From Prochlorococcus sp. AG-347-J19 (GTDB lineage: Bacteria; Cyanobacteriota; Cyanobacteriia; PCC-6307; Cyanobiaceae), in the NCBI GenBank assembly GCA_003279015.1, contig QCBV01000006.1, forward strand, positions 93,784 to 157,783: a stretch of DNA of 64,000 nt, in the 5' to 3' direction. The notes under the pieces are model-generated. The model was not told where the DNA came from, searched no databases, and saw nothing but the letters and a program-made list of their open reading frames with translations. This document shows, in pieces, positions 9,342-18,587 of this stretch; positions within the stretch are counted from its first letter, which is position 1, and each line of letters opens with the position of its first letter. Position numbers and translations under genes: made by a program.

Positions 9342-9355
9342 ATCGCTTAAGCGAT
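9342..9355. promoter_or_regulatory. 14-bp perfect palindrome upstream of the aminotransferase
   Basis: ATCGCTTAAGCGAT is a perfect palindrome lying 38 bp before the TTG start at 9394, in the divergent glnA/aminotransferase spacer. It is the only GC-bearing block in a strongly AT-rich leader. It is not the cyanobacterial HIP1 octamer (GCGATCGC). It may be a dimeric regulator's operator; no regulator is identified. Confidence 0.4.
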
Positions 9356-9393
9356 GATATTAGTCTAATTTAAAGGTAATTGAATGTAATGCT

Positions 9394-10578
9394 TTGACCG
9401 AAGCAAAACTTATTCCGGCTTTAAATAAAGAGAACTTATCTCATTTCTCAAAGACTTATGTTCCTTCTAGACTTTTATTAGGTCCTGGACCTTCAAATGC
9501 TCATCCAGAAGTCTTAAGCGCTCTTTCTTTGAATCCTATTGGTCATTTAGATGAAGCATATATCTCGTTGATGTCTGATGTACAGCAACTTTTAAGGTAT
9601 ACATGGCAGTGCGAAAATCGTCTTACACTTCCAATGAGTGGTACTGGTAGTGCTGCGATGGAAGCTTCAATAGCTAATTTTATTGAAGAAGGAGAAAAAA
9701 TTTTGATTGCTAAAAAAGGATATTTTGGAGACAGATTAGTTGATATGGCAAGTAGATATAAAGCTCAAGTTTCCGTTATGGAAAAACCATGGGGAGAGGC
9801 TTTTACATATGAGGAAATTAAGTATGAAATAGAAACTAAAAAACCAGCTATTTTTGCTATCGTCCATGCTGAAACATCTAGTGGTGTTTTACAACCTCTT
9901 GAAGGGATTGGCGATATATGTAGAAAAAATAACTGCCTGTTTTTAGTTGATGCAGTTACTTCACTTGGCGCTCTAGAATTATTTATAGACGAATGGAAAA
10001 TTGATCTAGCATACAGTTGTAGTCAAAAGGGATTAAGTTGTCCCCCAGGATTAAGCCCTTTTACAATGAATAAAAGAGCTGAAGAAAAACTAAGTTCAAG
10101 AAAAACAAAAGTACCAAACTGGTATTTAGATTTATCTCTATTAAATAAATATTGGGGTTCTGATCGTGTTTACCATCATACTGCGCCCGTAAATATGAAT
10201 TTTGCTATTCGTGAAGGTTTACGATTAATTGCGAATGAGGGTTTAGAAAATGTCTGGAATAGACATAATACTAATGCAAAGAAACTTTGGAATGGTTTAG
10301 AAACTCTTGGAATGGAATTACATGTATCAGATGATTATAGATTGCCAACCTTAACCACAGTTAAAATACCTCCAGCAGTTGATGGTGATGGTTTTAGAAA
10401 TCATCTCTTAAGAAACTTTGGAATAGAAATAGGGAATGGACTTGGAGAATTATCTGGTAAGGTGTGGCGTGTAGGGCTAATGGGTTTTAATTCGTGTGAG
10501 GAAAATGTTGACAGATTATTAAACCTATTTGATACTGAGCTAAAGAAATTTTCTATTTTTGATTCCTCAACTTTTTGA
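9394..10578 (+). CDS. Class V aminotransferase (alanine/serine-glyoxylate type)
   Basis: A 394-residue PLP enzyme of the alanine-glyoxylate/serine-glyoxylate aminotransferase group, which in cyanobacteria handles photorespiratory glyoxylate. Early motifs are LLLGPGPSNAHPEVL and PMSGTGSAAMEA; LVDAVTSLGA carries the PLP-binding Asp; and CSQKGLSCPPGLSPF carries the Schiff-base lysine. Older annotations call this family soluble hydrogenase 42-kDa subunit, which is misleading. The only usable start is TTG at 9394, because the frame is closed by a stop at 9361 with no ATG or GTG between. It is divergent from glnA, and its 3' end overlaps tadA by 26 bp. Confidence 0.9.
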   Translation: MTEAKLIPALNKENLSHFSKTYVPSRLLLGPGPSNAHPEVLSALSLNPIGHLDEAYISLMSDVQQLLRYTWQCENRLTLPMSGTGSAAMEASIANFIEEGEKILIAKKGYFGDRLVDMASRYKAQVSVMEKPWGEAFTYEEIKYEIETKKPAIFAIVHAETSSGVLQPLEGIGDICRKNNCLFLVDAVTSLGALELFIDEWKIDLAYSCSQKGLSCPPGLSPFTMNKRAEEKLSSRKTKVPNWYLDLSLLNKYWGSDRVYHHTAPVNMNFAIREGLRLIANEGLENVWNRHNTNAKKLWNGLETLGMELHVSDDYRLPTLTTVKIPPAVDGDGFRNHLLRNFGIEIGNGLGELSGKVWRVGLMGFNSCEENVDRLLNLFDTELKKFSIFDSSTF

Positions 10579-11068
10579 ACCAAATCTTTAAAATTTGACT
10601 GCATTCATCTTCTAAGATACCTCCAATTATTTCCATTTTGTGATGAGAACTCTCATGTTTTGAGAGGTCAATTGAGCCACCCAATCCCCCTCTTTTCTTA
10701 TCGTAAGCTCCAAAAATAACTTTACCCATCCGTGCTTGAATAAGAGCAGAGGAACACATAGTACAAGGTTCTAAATTTGTGATAATAATACATTCATTAA
10801 ATCTCCAATCATTTTTAATTAGAGATGCCTGCCTTAGTGCCATTATCTCAGCATGACCTAATGGGTCTTTATTTATATTCCTTCTGTTAACACCTCTCCC
10901 GATACATCTTCCTCTCTCATCTAAAATTATTGAACAGATTGGCAGCTCAACTTTACCAATTTCTTTGGATCTTCTTAAAATCGATTTCATCCAAAAAGTG
11001 TATTTTGAATTATTTCTTTTTTTTGGTTGATCATTATTACTATTTCCATTTTCAAAAATATATCTCAT
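10553..11068 (-). CDS. tadA: tRNA-specific adenosine deaminase TadA
   Basis: TadA deaminates A34 to inosine in tRNA-Arg(ACG) and is essential in most bacteria. The 171-residue protein has the zinc cytidine-deaminase motifs GHAEIMAL (His and catalytic Glu) and EPCTMCSSALIQARMGKVIFGAYD (the two zinc cysteines). The N-terminal 30 residues are an Asn/Lys-rich extension not found in short TadA proteins. A tail rich in basic residues closes the protein. Its stop lies inside the convergent aminotransferase gene. Confidence 0.95.
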   Translation of the reverse strand: MRYIFENGNSNNDQPKKRNNSKYTFWMKSILRRSKEIGKVELPICSIILDERGRCIGRGVNRRNINKDPLGHAEIMALRQASLIKNDWRFNECIIITNLEPCTMCSSALIQARMGKVIFGAYDKKRGGLGGSIDLSKHESSHHKMEIIGGILEDECSQILKIWFKKLRNQK

Positions 11069-11111
11069 TTACCAATATTGAGAATAGAATTAATAATAGA
11101 TATCTTATCTG

Positions 11112-12497
11112 ATGGCTGAAGATTTAATTGATAATAAAGATATATATTTCCCCTCATATTTAGGGACTAATGACAAATTGATTACTCTTCTGAATAGAGC
11201 AAGTCAAACTCTTTGTGACTGGTTCTCTAAAACTGAAAAAAATGGTCCTTTCCCTCTTGATGAGAGTTTCAAGTTTATTATGCCTACGGAAGATGGTAAT
11301 TCTGAAGAAGATTTGTTTTCTGAGATTGAATCTCTTTTGAATAATTCATTTAATCCTGTTCATCCTGGCTCACTAGCTCACCTTGATCCCCCACCTTTAA
11401 TTTTCTCTATTTTGGGAGATTTAATTGCTGCTGGTTTAAATAATAATCTTCTTGCTTACGAGTTATCACCATGTGTAACTTTGCTTGAGGAATCATTATG
11501 TAAATGGTTTGCCAAGAAAATAGGGTTTAATGATTTCTCAGGAGGTATTGCTGCTAGCGGAGGTACATTAAGTAATCTTAATGCACTTATAGCAGCTAGA
11601 TATAATGCTGGATTAAGCACAAATCCTAATTCTGTATTACTTGTTAGTGAAGATGCTCATTCTTCCTTCATTAAATGTATAAGAGTAATGGGTCTTGATA
11701 CTAAGAATCTTGTCAAGATTAAAACTGATAATCAAGGAAGAATGGATATAAACGATCTTAGAAAGTCTTTAGATAAATGTTCAATAGAAAATAAAAAAAT
11801 ATTTGCTATTGTAGCAACCCTTGGGACAACTGTAAGAGGAGCCATTGATCCTATTAAAGAAATAAGTGAAATTTGTAAACAAAGAGATATATGGTTACAT
11901 ATTGATGGTTCAATTGGAGGGATTTTTGCTATAACTTCTATTCCCATAGAAGGTTTAAATAATATTAATCAGGCTAATTCAATAACTATAAATCCACAAA
12001 AAATCATTGGTATTACAAAGACTTCATCTTTGTTATTGGTTTCAAATATGAGTACTTTAGAAAATACTTTTAATACTGGGCTACCATACATATCATCTAA
12101 AGAAAATATTATAAATAGAGGAGAAATAGGCATACAAGGTTCTAGACCTGCAGAGGTTATTAAACTATGGCTAGGGTTACGTTTTTTAGGTCTGAATGGA
12201 ATAGAAAATATATTAAAATCATCAATTAAAAGAAAAGATTTTTTTATAAAAAATATTAGTAAAAATAAATTTGATATATTTTCAGGTCCTCTTCATATTG
12301 TTTCATTCTTACCTAAGAAACTCGAGCCAAAAGACTCTGATGCATGGACTCAAACTAAAGTTAATGAACTTATTAAAAAAAATTTTATGCTTTCTAGACC
12401 AAAATTCAAAGATAAATATTTTTTAAGGGTTGTTATGGGAAATTACAATACAGAAGAATCTCATATTGAAGAACTTTTGAAAATTTTAGAGGCTTAA
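11112..12497 (+). CDS. Group II pyridoxal-dependent decarboxylase
   Basis: A 461-residue PLP enzyme of the aromatic-L-amino-acid / diaminobutyrate / glutamate decarboxylase superfamily. Visible motifs are HPGSLAHLDPPP near the N-terminus, GIAASGGTLSNLNAL for phosphate binding, WLHIDGSIGG with the PLP-binding Asp, and NPQKIIG with the probable Schiff-base lysine. The usual His before that lysine (HKW-type) is absent, so the active site is a variant and the substrate cannot be predicted. It is divergent from tadA (43-bp gap) and followed 10 bp later by a 44-codon ORF. Confidence 0.88.
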   Translation: MAEDLIDNKDIYFPSYLGTNDKLITLLNRASQTLCDWFSKTEKNGPFPLDESFKFIMPTEDGNSEEDLFSEIESLLNNSFNPVHPGSLAHLDPPPLIFSILGDLIAAGLNNNLLAYELSPCVTLLEESLCKWFAKKIGFNDFSGGIAASGGTLSNLNALIAARYNAGLSTNPNSVLLVSEDAHSSFIKCIRVMGLDTKNLVKIKTDNQGRMDINDLRKSLDKCSIENKKIFAIVATLGTTVRGAIDPIKEISEICKQRDIWLHIDGSIGGIFAITSIPIEGLNNINQANSITINPQKIIGITKTSSLLLVSNMSTLENTFNTGLPYISSKENIINRGEIGIQGSRPAEVIKLWLGLRFLGLNGIENILKSSIKRKDFFIKNISKNKFDIFSGPLHIVSFLPKKLEPKDSDAWTQTKVNELIKKNFMLSRPKFKDKYFLRVVMGNYNTEESHIEELLKILEA

Positions 12498-12506
12498 CTA
12501 ATCAAT

Positions 12507-12641
12507 ATGGGTAGACCAAAAATTATTGCAATAGTAACAGGGTTTATATCTTTAGCTATTTGTATTGCTTATTTACTCTTAATTACTATTTTTGATTTCA
12601 GAACATATCTAAATGATCAATTATCCAATTTTACATATTAA
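12507..12641 (+). CDS. 44-residue single-pass membrane miniprotein
   Basis: A short ORF beginning ATG GGT AGA CCA AAA, 10 bp after the decarboxylase stop, and ending TAA at 12641. The product has a basic N-terminus (GRPK), one hydrophobic segment (about residues 6-27) and a polar tail ending NDQLSNFTY. That layout is typical of small cyanobacterial membrane proteins. Its last 11 bp overlap the convergent GTPase gene. Coding is supported by position, the clean transmembrane pattern and tight spacing only. Confidence 0.55.
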   Translation: MGRPKIIAIVTGFISLAICIAYLLLITIFDFRTYLNDQLSNFTY

Positions 12642-14130
12642 ATGGAGGCAAACTTTTTTTTGATTTAAAATATTTTTTCATTTCAATTTTTGAGATAGCT
12701 TCTTTTACGAAGTTGTTTAAAATGTCTTCTCTCTTACTTATTCTATAGATCTTATCTACTACATCTTGAACTCCTCCATCTCCCCAATCTTGCCCATTTT
12801 TAAAATATTCAATCAAACTTAGTCCTACTATTCTAATTAACCAGCCTGCTGTAACTGATTGTATAGATTTAGATAATATTATTTTAGTCAAGCTTGCAGC
12901 TAAAGCAGGAGAAAGAATGGCCAGACCCCCTTTTAGTATTCCTTGTTTAGCCAATGCGCTTAGTAATGATGTCGCTAAATCTTTTGCATCTTTTTTTGTA
13001 AGCTTAATTTCATATATTTTTGATATTTCCATTATCATTTGAAGGTTTACGGAGGTCGTAGTAAGGAAATCAACGGCTGGTAGTGGATTAACTAGTATTA
13101 CTCCACCTGTTATCCACATATATTTATTAATCACTTTATTTGACATTAAATATCTTTGTTCTTGCAAGAAATTTTTGCTTTTAATACCTAACTTATTTGA
13201 GCGAAAAAGAATATTATCCGCCAATAACTCTTCTCCATCATTATCGAGCGTTTCAATTATTTCTCTAAATAAACTTCCCACCTCCGGAACTAAATTTAAA
13301 GCATCTGATTTTACATAGGGAGATTGTTGAGGTACTGCAATTGTTTGAACAACTGAAATTTTATTTTTTCTAGCGGAAGTTATAGATATTATATTTTCTT
13401 TGATCAGGTTATTTTCATCTATAGACCTCAAATCACATTTATTTAGAACTATTATAATTTTTTTTCTTAATTTTATTAATTCTTTAATTAAATAGTTTTC
13501 GTATTTATTTATGTCTTGATCTAACACAAAAAGAACTAAGTCAGAATTTGATGCTTGTATAACTGTTGCTTTTTCTCTCTCTTCTCCTAATTTAGATGGT
13601 TCGAATAAACCTGGAGTATCTACTATATTGATGTTTCTTTTTAAGATTGGGATACGAATTTTATAGTTATTAATTTGCTTTGTTGTTCCTATTTTTGCTG
13701 AAGTTTGTCCGACAATATTTTTCAATAATGATCTTGCTATAGATGTTTTGCCTGAAGACCCTGCTCCAAAAAGAGTAACATTATAATCTCCTGTTTTTAA
13801 TTGGGATTCTAGTTTATTTTTTTTGTAATTTAACAATTGCACTTTTACTTTATCGTTAATTTTTTTATTAATTTTCTCGACCCCTTCCAAACTTATCTTG
13901 GCAGCACCATATGTATTTTTGAATGAAAGTGTATTTTTTTTATCTTTATATATAAATTTATAGACTATTTTTTTAAATAATTTTTTATCAATATTATAAA
14001 AGATATAAATAATTACTATTAAAAATAAAAGGGTATATATATTGACTATTCTTATAAATATCGAAAATAAAATATATACAAATAATATTAGTACAATATA
14101 CTTTATATACTTTAGTTTCAAGTAATTCAT
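12631..14130 (-). CDS. Membrane-anchored Era-like GTPase with DUF697-type C-terminus
   Basis: A 499-residue protein with two hydrophobic segments at the N-terminus (about 10-48), then a complete G domain: P-loop GAGSSGKT (122-129), DTPGL (171-175), NKCDL (230-234) and TSARK as G5. The C-terminal third (about 340-460) has hydrophobic helices with the VNPLPAVDFLTTTSVNLQMI pattern of DUF697/YcjF-like proteins. It may link nucleotide state to a membrane process; the process is unknown. It overlaps lspA by 4 bp and is the last gene of the pyk-to-GTPase operon. Confidence 0.85.
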   Translation of the reverse strand: MNYLKLKYIKYIVLILFVYILFSIFIRIVNIYTLLFLIVIIYIFYNIDKKLFKKIVYKFIYKDKKNTLSFKNTYGAAKISLEGVEKINKKINDKVKVQLLNYKKNKLESQLKTGDYNVTLFGAGSSGKTSIARSLLKNIVGQTSAKIGTTKQINNYKIRIPILKRNINIVDTPGLFEPSKLGEEREKATVIQASNSDLVLFVLDQDINKYENYLIKELIKLRKKIIIVLNKCDLRSIDENNLIKENIISITSARKNKISVVQTIAVPQQSPYVKSDALNLVPEVGSLFREIIETLDNDGEELLADNILFRSNKLGIKSKNFLQEQRYLMSNKVINKYMWITGGVILVNPLPAVDFLTTTSVNLQMIMEISKIYEIKLTKKDAKDLATSLLSALAKQGILKGGLAILSPALAASLTKIILSKSIQSVTAGWLIRIVGLSLIEYFKNGQDWGDGGVQDVVDKIYRISKREDILNNFVKEAISKIEMKKYFKSKKSLPPFNM

Positions 14131-14591
14131 TTTATCGATTCTTTTTTAAAAATGTTATACAGTAAAAAAATAAAACCAATATTAATAGTTATATCAGCAA
14201 TATTAAATACTGGAAAATTTATAATATTTAAATTTATAAAATCAACCACAAACCCTTTATATATCCTATCTATACCATTACCAATAGTTCCCCCAAGAAT
14301 AAAGCTATACGATAATAGATCGTATGTGTTAAAAGTATTTTTCCTAAATATTAAATAAATAAGTAGTATTGAAAAAAAAATACTTATTAAAGATAAAAAT
14401 ATTCTACTTCCACTAAATATGTTAAATGCTGCCCCGTAATTTTTTACAAAGTCTAATTTGAATAAAATAAAATCTTTATTAATAAATAATTTATTATTAT
14501 TAAACATTAAATATTTCGTAAATTGATCTATTAGAACAATAAAAATACTTAAAAATAAAAAATATAATTTTGTTTGTATTTTTTTAATCAT
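14127..14591 (-). CDS. lspA: Lipoprotein signal peptidase
   Basis: LspA cleaves the signal peptide of prolipoproteins in the membrane after lipidation. The 154-residue protein has four membrane segments, the early DQFTKYLM motif, KNYGAAFNIFSG before the second segment, and the two catalytic aspartates in GNGIDRIYKGFVVDFI and FNIADITINIGF. It is somewhat shorter and more AT-biased than typical. It overlaps both neighbours (4 bp with the GTPase, 1 bp with bioY), which implies translational coupling. Confidence 0.95.
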   Translation of the reverse strand: MIKKIQTKLYFLFLSIFIVLIDQFTKYLMFNNNKLFINKDFILFKLDFVKNYGAAFNIFSGSRIFLSLISIFFSILLIYLIFRKNTFNTYDLLSYSFILGGTIGNGIDRIYKGFVVDFINLNIINFPVFNIADITINIGFIFLLYNIFKKESIK

Positions 14592-15160
14592 TATTTGCTA
14601 CGTTTTAAACGTTCTATAGGTTTTATAAGTAATAAAAGTGGAAAAAGCATTAGAATATGATATCCAATCTTACCTAATGAGTATTTCCCTAAATTATATA
14701 GAAATAAATTAAATTGACTGTAGAACATAATTTGCATGAAGTTATAAAATATTCCAATTAAATGCATAGCACATATTGCAATAAATCCATTTTTTAGAAA
14801 GTTTCCAACGTTTATTTTTTTTCTAGTATTTAAATTATCAATTATTGTAATTAATGGATATAAACCTAATAAATAACCAAAATTTGGAGTGAGCAAATAA
14901 CCTATTGAACCTCCTTGATGAAAGGCAGGAAATATAAATAACCCTAAAACTATATATATAGAAAATGCTCTGAAAACAACTTTTTTATTAAATATAAGTG
15001 TTAATAAAATTATGGTTGGAATTTGCCATGTGATAGGCAACTCTATGTTATTACTTGATTTATAGATAAAAAGTAGTGGAATATAAACAGGTAACATTGA
15101 TGTTATTACTAGTGATTGAAGACTCACCAGTATCTCAATTAATTTATAAAAATTGAGCAT
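14591..15160 (-). CDS. bioY: Biotin transporter substrate-binding subunit BioY
   Basis: A 189-residue hydrophobic protein with about six membrane segments and the BioY-specific loop FPAFHQGGSIGYLLTPNFGYLLG around residues 77-99. BioY is the substrate-capture part of energy-coupling-factor vitamin transporters and can work alone or with EcfAT. No ECF ATPase or EcfT gene is next to it. It sits between the MacB-like permease (15-bp gap) and lspA (1-bp overlap) in the same operon. Confidence 0.9.
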   Translation of the reverse strand: MLNFYKLIEILVSLQSLVITSMLPVYIPLLFIYKSSNNIELPITWQIPTIILLTLIFNKKVVFRAFSIYIVLGLFIFPAFHQGGSIGYLLTPNFGYLLGLYPLITIIDNLNTRKKINVGNFLKNGFIAICAMHLIGIFYNFMQIMFYSQFNLFLYNLGKYSLGKIGYHILMLFPLLLLIKPIERLKRSK

Positions 15161-15175
15161 TATTATAAATTCTAT

Positions 15176-16408
15176 TTATAAACTTCTCAATGCAACAATT
15201 GGATCTAATTTAGAAGCTCTTTTTGCAGGTAAAACGCCAAAGATTAAACCTATTGATCCTGAAATGATCATGGTGGAAAAAGTAGTTGTAATTCCTACTG
15301 ATGCAGGAAGTGGTGTTATCAGAGATAAAAGAAAAACACCTGATAATCCAGTTGTTGTTCCAATTAATCCTCCAATTGTAGATAAAATCAATGCCTCAAT
15401 TAAAAATTGAATTAATATATCCGACTGTTTAGCTCCTATTGCTTTTCTAAGTCCAATCTCTTCAGTCCTTTCGCTAACAGAAACGAGCATAATATTCATG
15501 ATTCCTATACCTCCAACTACTAGTGATACAGCGCCAATTCCTGCTAATAAAAATGTTAGGCCGCTTGTTATGTTAGTTACTATGTTTAAAGCATCTTCTT
15601 GAGATCTGACTGCAAAGTCATCATCTCTTATTATTTTATGTCTTTGTCTTAATAAATTAGTTATTTGAAATTTTGCTGCACTTGTTGAATTTTTGTTTAT
15701 CGCTTCCACACTAATAAAGCTTAAACTTACACCATATGTGGGATCCTTCCCAGTAATCCTATTAACCATTGTGGTTAAGGGAATGTAAGCATTTTTGTCT
15801 TGATTACTTCCAAATACTGCCCCTTTTGGTTTTAATGTTCCGATTATCTCATAAGTATGATCTTTAATTCTTATTTTTTCCCCAAGTGAAGAAGATTTAT
15901 TTTTAAAAAATTCATCTTTAAGGTCAGGACCTATTACTACAAAACTTCTGGCACTATTAACATCACTTTCTGATAAAAATCTACCCTTATCTACTTCAAA
16001 GCTCCTGACATCTAGAAATTCAGGAGTAACTCCAGCTATTGATATATTAAGGCTCTTAGAGTTTGATTGAACTATTTCGTTAGCGGAAATTTGAGGGGCA
16101 ACTTTTTTTACAGTTGGCACTTGATTACTAATTGCTAATGCATCTTCAAGAACTAGGTTTTTAGGAAATGAAATGCCTCTTCTTCTTGTATCGTTATTTC
16201 CAGGAACAATAAATAAAACATTTGCACCTAAATTACTTAATTGGTTTTTTGCTAATGTTTGAGCACCTCTCCCAAGACCAACAAGTGTAATTACGGATGC
16301 ATTTCCTATAATTATCCCAAGCATTGTTAGAGAGCTTCTTAATTTATTGGATATCAACGTTTTGGTAGCCATATTTAAGGCTTCTTTTAATGAGATATTC
16401 CTAGACAT
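15176..16408 (-). CDS. MacB/FtsX-family ABC transporter permease
   Basis: A 410-residue permease with the MacB layout: an N-terminal membrane helix (SSLTMLGIIIGNASVITLVGL), a MacB periplasmic core domain (about 50-255), and three C-terminal helices with the FtsX signature SVSERTEEIGLRKAIGAKQSDI (about 310-330). It has no nucleotide-binding domain, so an ATPase must come from elsewhere in the genome. The substrate is unknown; relatives export lipids, peptides or antibiotics. It overlaps pyk by 8 bp. Confidence 0.88.
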   Translation of the reverse strand: MSRNISLKEALNMATKTLISNKLRSSLTMLGIIIGNASVITLVGLGRGAQTLAKNQLSNLGANVLFIVPGNNDTRRRGISFPKNLVLEDALAISNQVPTVKKVAPQISANEIVQSNSKSLNISIAGVTPEFLDVRSFEVDKGRFLSESDVNSARSFVVIGPDLKDEFFKNKSSSLGEKIRIKDHTYEIIGTLKPKGAVFGSNQDKNAYIPLTTMVNRITGKDPTYGVSLSFISVEAINKNSTSAAKFQITNLLRQRHKIIRDDDFAVRSQEDALNIVTNITSGLTFLLAGIGAVSLVVGGIGIMNIMLVSVSERTEEIGLRKAIGAKQSDILIQFLIEALILSTIGGLIGTTTGLSGVFLLSLITPLPASVGITTTFSTMIISGSIGLIFGVLPAKRASKLDPIVALRSL

Positions 16409-18194
16409 ATTTATATTTATCTATTGCTTCTTCATCATCTTCGATTTGTCCCATATAAATTACTCCTTCATTAAGCTGCAATGTAATAAGGTCGCCATTA
16501 CTAATTTGATGATTATCCATATTTTCTAAATTACATATTGTAGAAATCTTTTTATTATTCTTGTTAAATAAAGCGTAAACATCATTTACATTTTGATTAG
16601 TAACAATGCCGGCAATATTTTTACAAAGTGGTATATCTTTCATTAATTCCTTAGGAACAAATAATATTTCTCCAGGACAAATTAAAGATATATCAAGATT
16701 ATTCTTTATTATTCTTGCTTTACCTGTTACACCGATTTCCCCTATTGAAACTCCTCTTGATACAATCTTTCTTACTAAACCGACCTTTATTAAATCTGTA
16801 GAGCCGCTAATGCCAGTTAATGTGCCTGCAGTTTGAACAACTAAATCTCCCTGATTTAGGATTCCCATCTCCTGAGCAATTTGCATAGCTAAACTAAATG
16901 TTTTTGCAGTTCTTTCATCATTATTAACTACTATGGGAGTAACTCCCCAAACTAGTTGCAATCTTCTAGCTACACTTCTCTCTGTAGTAGTTGCCAAGAT
17001 AGGTGTTGGTGGTCTGAATTTACTTACATTTCGAGCTGTAGAACCTGATTTTGTTAAAGGGATTATTGCTCCTGCATCAAGTTGTCTAGCTATATTACTT
17101 ACTGCTGCACTAATAGCATTTGGGATCGTACTGGGTAAGTGGCTCTCAATAGCTTTAAGTGGATAATCCCTCTCAATTCTTCTTGCTATGGTTGCCATTG
17201 TTTCTACTGCCTCTACAGGATAATCGCCAACTGCAGTTTCATTTGAAAGCATTACTGCATCTGTTCCATCTAAAATTGCATTTGCCACATCACTAACTTC
17301 TGCCCTAGTCGGTCTTGGATTCGAAGCCATAGAATCAAGCATTTGAGTCGCTGTAATTATTGGAATGCCTAATGAATTAGCCTTTCTTATTAATTCCTTT
17401 TGTAAAAGAGGAACTTCTTCAGCAGGCATTTCTACTCCCAAATCACCTCTTGCAACCATAACCCCATCACATAAGGGTAATACTGTATCGATTTGATCAA
17501 TTGCTTCAAATTTTTCTATTTTTGCGACTACAGGAGTTGAATGTCCATTTTTGTTTATTAAATTTTTTATCTCGTTTATATCGGATGGATTTCTAACGAA
17601 ACTTAGTGCTATCCAATCAACTCCTTCAGATAAACCGAATTTTAAATCTTCTTTATCTTTTTCTGTTAACGCTTTTACTGATAATTGAACATCTGGGAAA
17701 TTAACTCCTTTATTATTTGAAAGAACCCCTCCTACAGTAACCAGGCAATTCAACTGATTAGCTTTTATATCCACTTTTTCTACAATCATTTCTATTTTGC
17801 CATCATCTAATAATATTCTTTTCCCCTCGCTAACTTCTTGAGAAAGTTTGTCGTAGGTTACATTTGCAATACTATTTGTGCATTCGACTTCATTCGATGT
17901 CAGTGTAAATTTATCACCTTTTTTAACTTTTACTGGACCATCTTTAAAACGCCCTAATCTTATTTTAGGCCCCTGAAGATCTTGTAATATTCCAATATCT
18001 ATATCTAATTTTTTTGATACTTCTCTTATGGTTTTTATTCTCTCTGCATGATCTTTGTGATCTCCATGTGAGAAATTTAATCTGAATGTGGTTACTCCAG
18101 CTTTAATTAAATCTGTAATTATCTCTTCAGATTGAGTTGCAGGTCCAATAGTTGCTACTATCTTTGTTCTTCTTTTTAAATCAATATTCGACAT
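16401..18194 (-). CDS. pyk: Pyruvate kinase with C-terminal PEP-utiliser-like domain
   Basis: Catalyses PEP + ADP to pyruvate + ATP. The N-terminal 470 residues hold all main motifs: RRTKIVATIGPAT, RLNFSHGDH, the catalytic lysine region PVVAKIEKFEAI, MVARGDLGVEMP and ATQMLDSM. The 597-residue length exceeds the 470 of enterobacterial enzymes because of an added C-terminal domain (about 490-590, GVTGKARIIKN... CPGEILFVP) resembling the swivelling domain of PEP-utilising enzymes. That domain is known from Bacillus and cyanobacterial enzymes. It heads the operon continuing to the GTPase gene. Confidence 0.97.
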   Translation of the reverse strand: MSNIDLKRRTKIVATIGPATQSEEIITDLIKAGVTTFRLNFSHGDHKDHAERIKTIREVSKKLDIDIGILQDLQGPKIRLGRFKDGPVKVKKGDKFTLTSNEVECTNSIANVTYDKLSQEVSEGKRILLDDGKIEMIVEKVDIKANQLNCLVTVGGVLSNNKGVNFPDVQLSVKALTEKDKEDLKFGLSEGVDWIALSFVRNPSDINEIKNLINKNGHSTPVVAKIEKFEAIDQIDTVLPLCDGVMVARGDLGVEMPAEEVPLLQKELIRKANSLGIPIITATQMLDSMASNPRPTRAEVSDVANAILDGTDAVMLSNETAVGDYPVEAVETMATIARRIERDYPLKAIESHLPSTIPNAISAAVSNIARQLDAGAIIPLTKSGSTARNVSKFRPPTPILATTTERSVARRLQLVWGVTPIVVNNDERTAKTFSLAMQIAQEMGILNQGDLVVQTAGTLTGISGSTDLIKVGLVRKIVSRGVSIGEIGVTGKARIIKNNLDISLICPGEILFVPKELMKDIPLCKNIAGIVTNQNVNDVYALFNKNNKKISTICNLENMDNHQISNGDLITLQLNEGVIYMGQIEDDEEAIDKYKYV

Positions 18195-18255
18195 ATATAG
18201 ATAATATTGCTAGATATAAATAAATTTACCATACCCAAAGTTAGTTATTTAAGTC

Positions 18256-18585
18256 ATGGATTTTAAAACTTATCAGAAAAAAGCTAGAGAAACAGCACAA
18301 TATCCAGATTTAGGCTCAAATAATATTTATCCAACTCTTGGTTTAGTGGGAGAGGCTGGTGAAGTAGCAGAAAAGGTAAAAAAAGTCATAAGAGATAAAA
18401 ATGGAATATTTGATAACGAATCAAAATTAGGAATTAAAAAAGAGTTAGGAGACGTATTGTGGTATATATCAAACCTTTGTACTGAATTAGATTTTAATTT
18501 AGAGGATGTTGCATTACAAAACCTTGAAAAATTAAAATTAAGATCTGCTAAAGGAAAAATAAGAGGTTCTGGGGACGATAGATAA
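18256..18585 (+). CDS. MazG-like nucleotide pyrophosphohydrolase
   Basis: A 109-residue all-alpha NTP pyrophosphohydrolase, half the size of two-domain MazG. The metal-binding signature is present as GLVGEAGEVAEKVKK (about 30-44, EExxE-like) and KKELGDVLWYISNL (about 67-80, ExxD). Such enzymes hydrolyse non-canonical or excess dNTPs. It stands alone on the plus strand, 61 bp from the divergent pyk start and 2 bp from the convergent yggT stop. Confidence 0.9.
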   Translation: MDFKTYQKKARETAQYPDLGSNNIYPTLGLVGEAGEVAEKVKKVIRDKNGIFDNESKLGIKKELGDVLWYISNLCTELDFNLEDVALQNLEKLKLRSAKGKIRGSGDDR

Positions 18586-18587
18586 AT

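Noticed and set aside
9342..9355. HIP1 element
   Set aside because: The HIP1 core GCGATCGC is not present; this is a different palindrome.
10401..10604. 67-codon minus-strand frame at the aminotransferase end
   Set aside because: Overlaps two well-supported genes in another frame.
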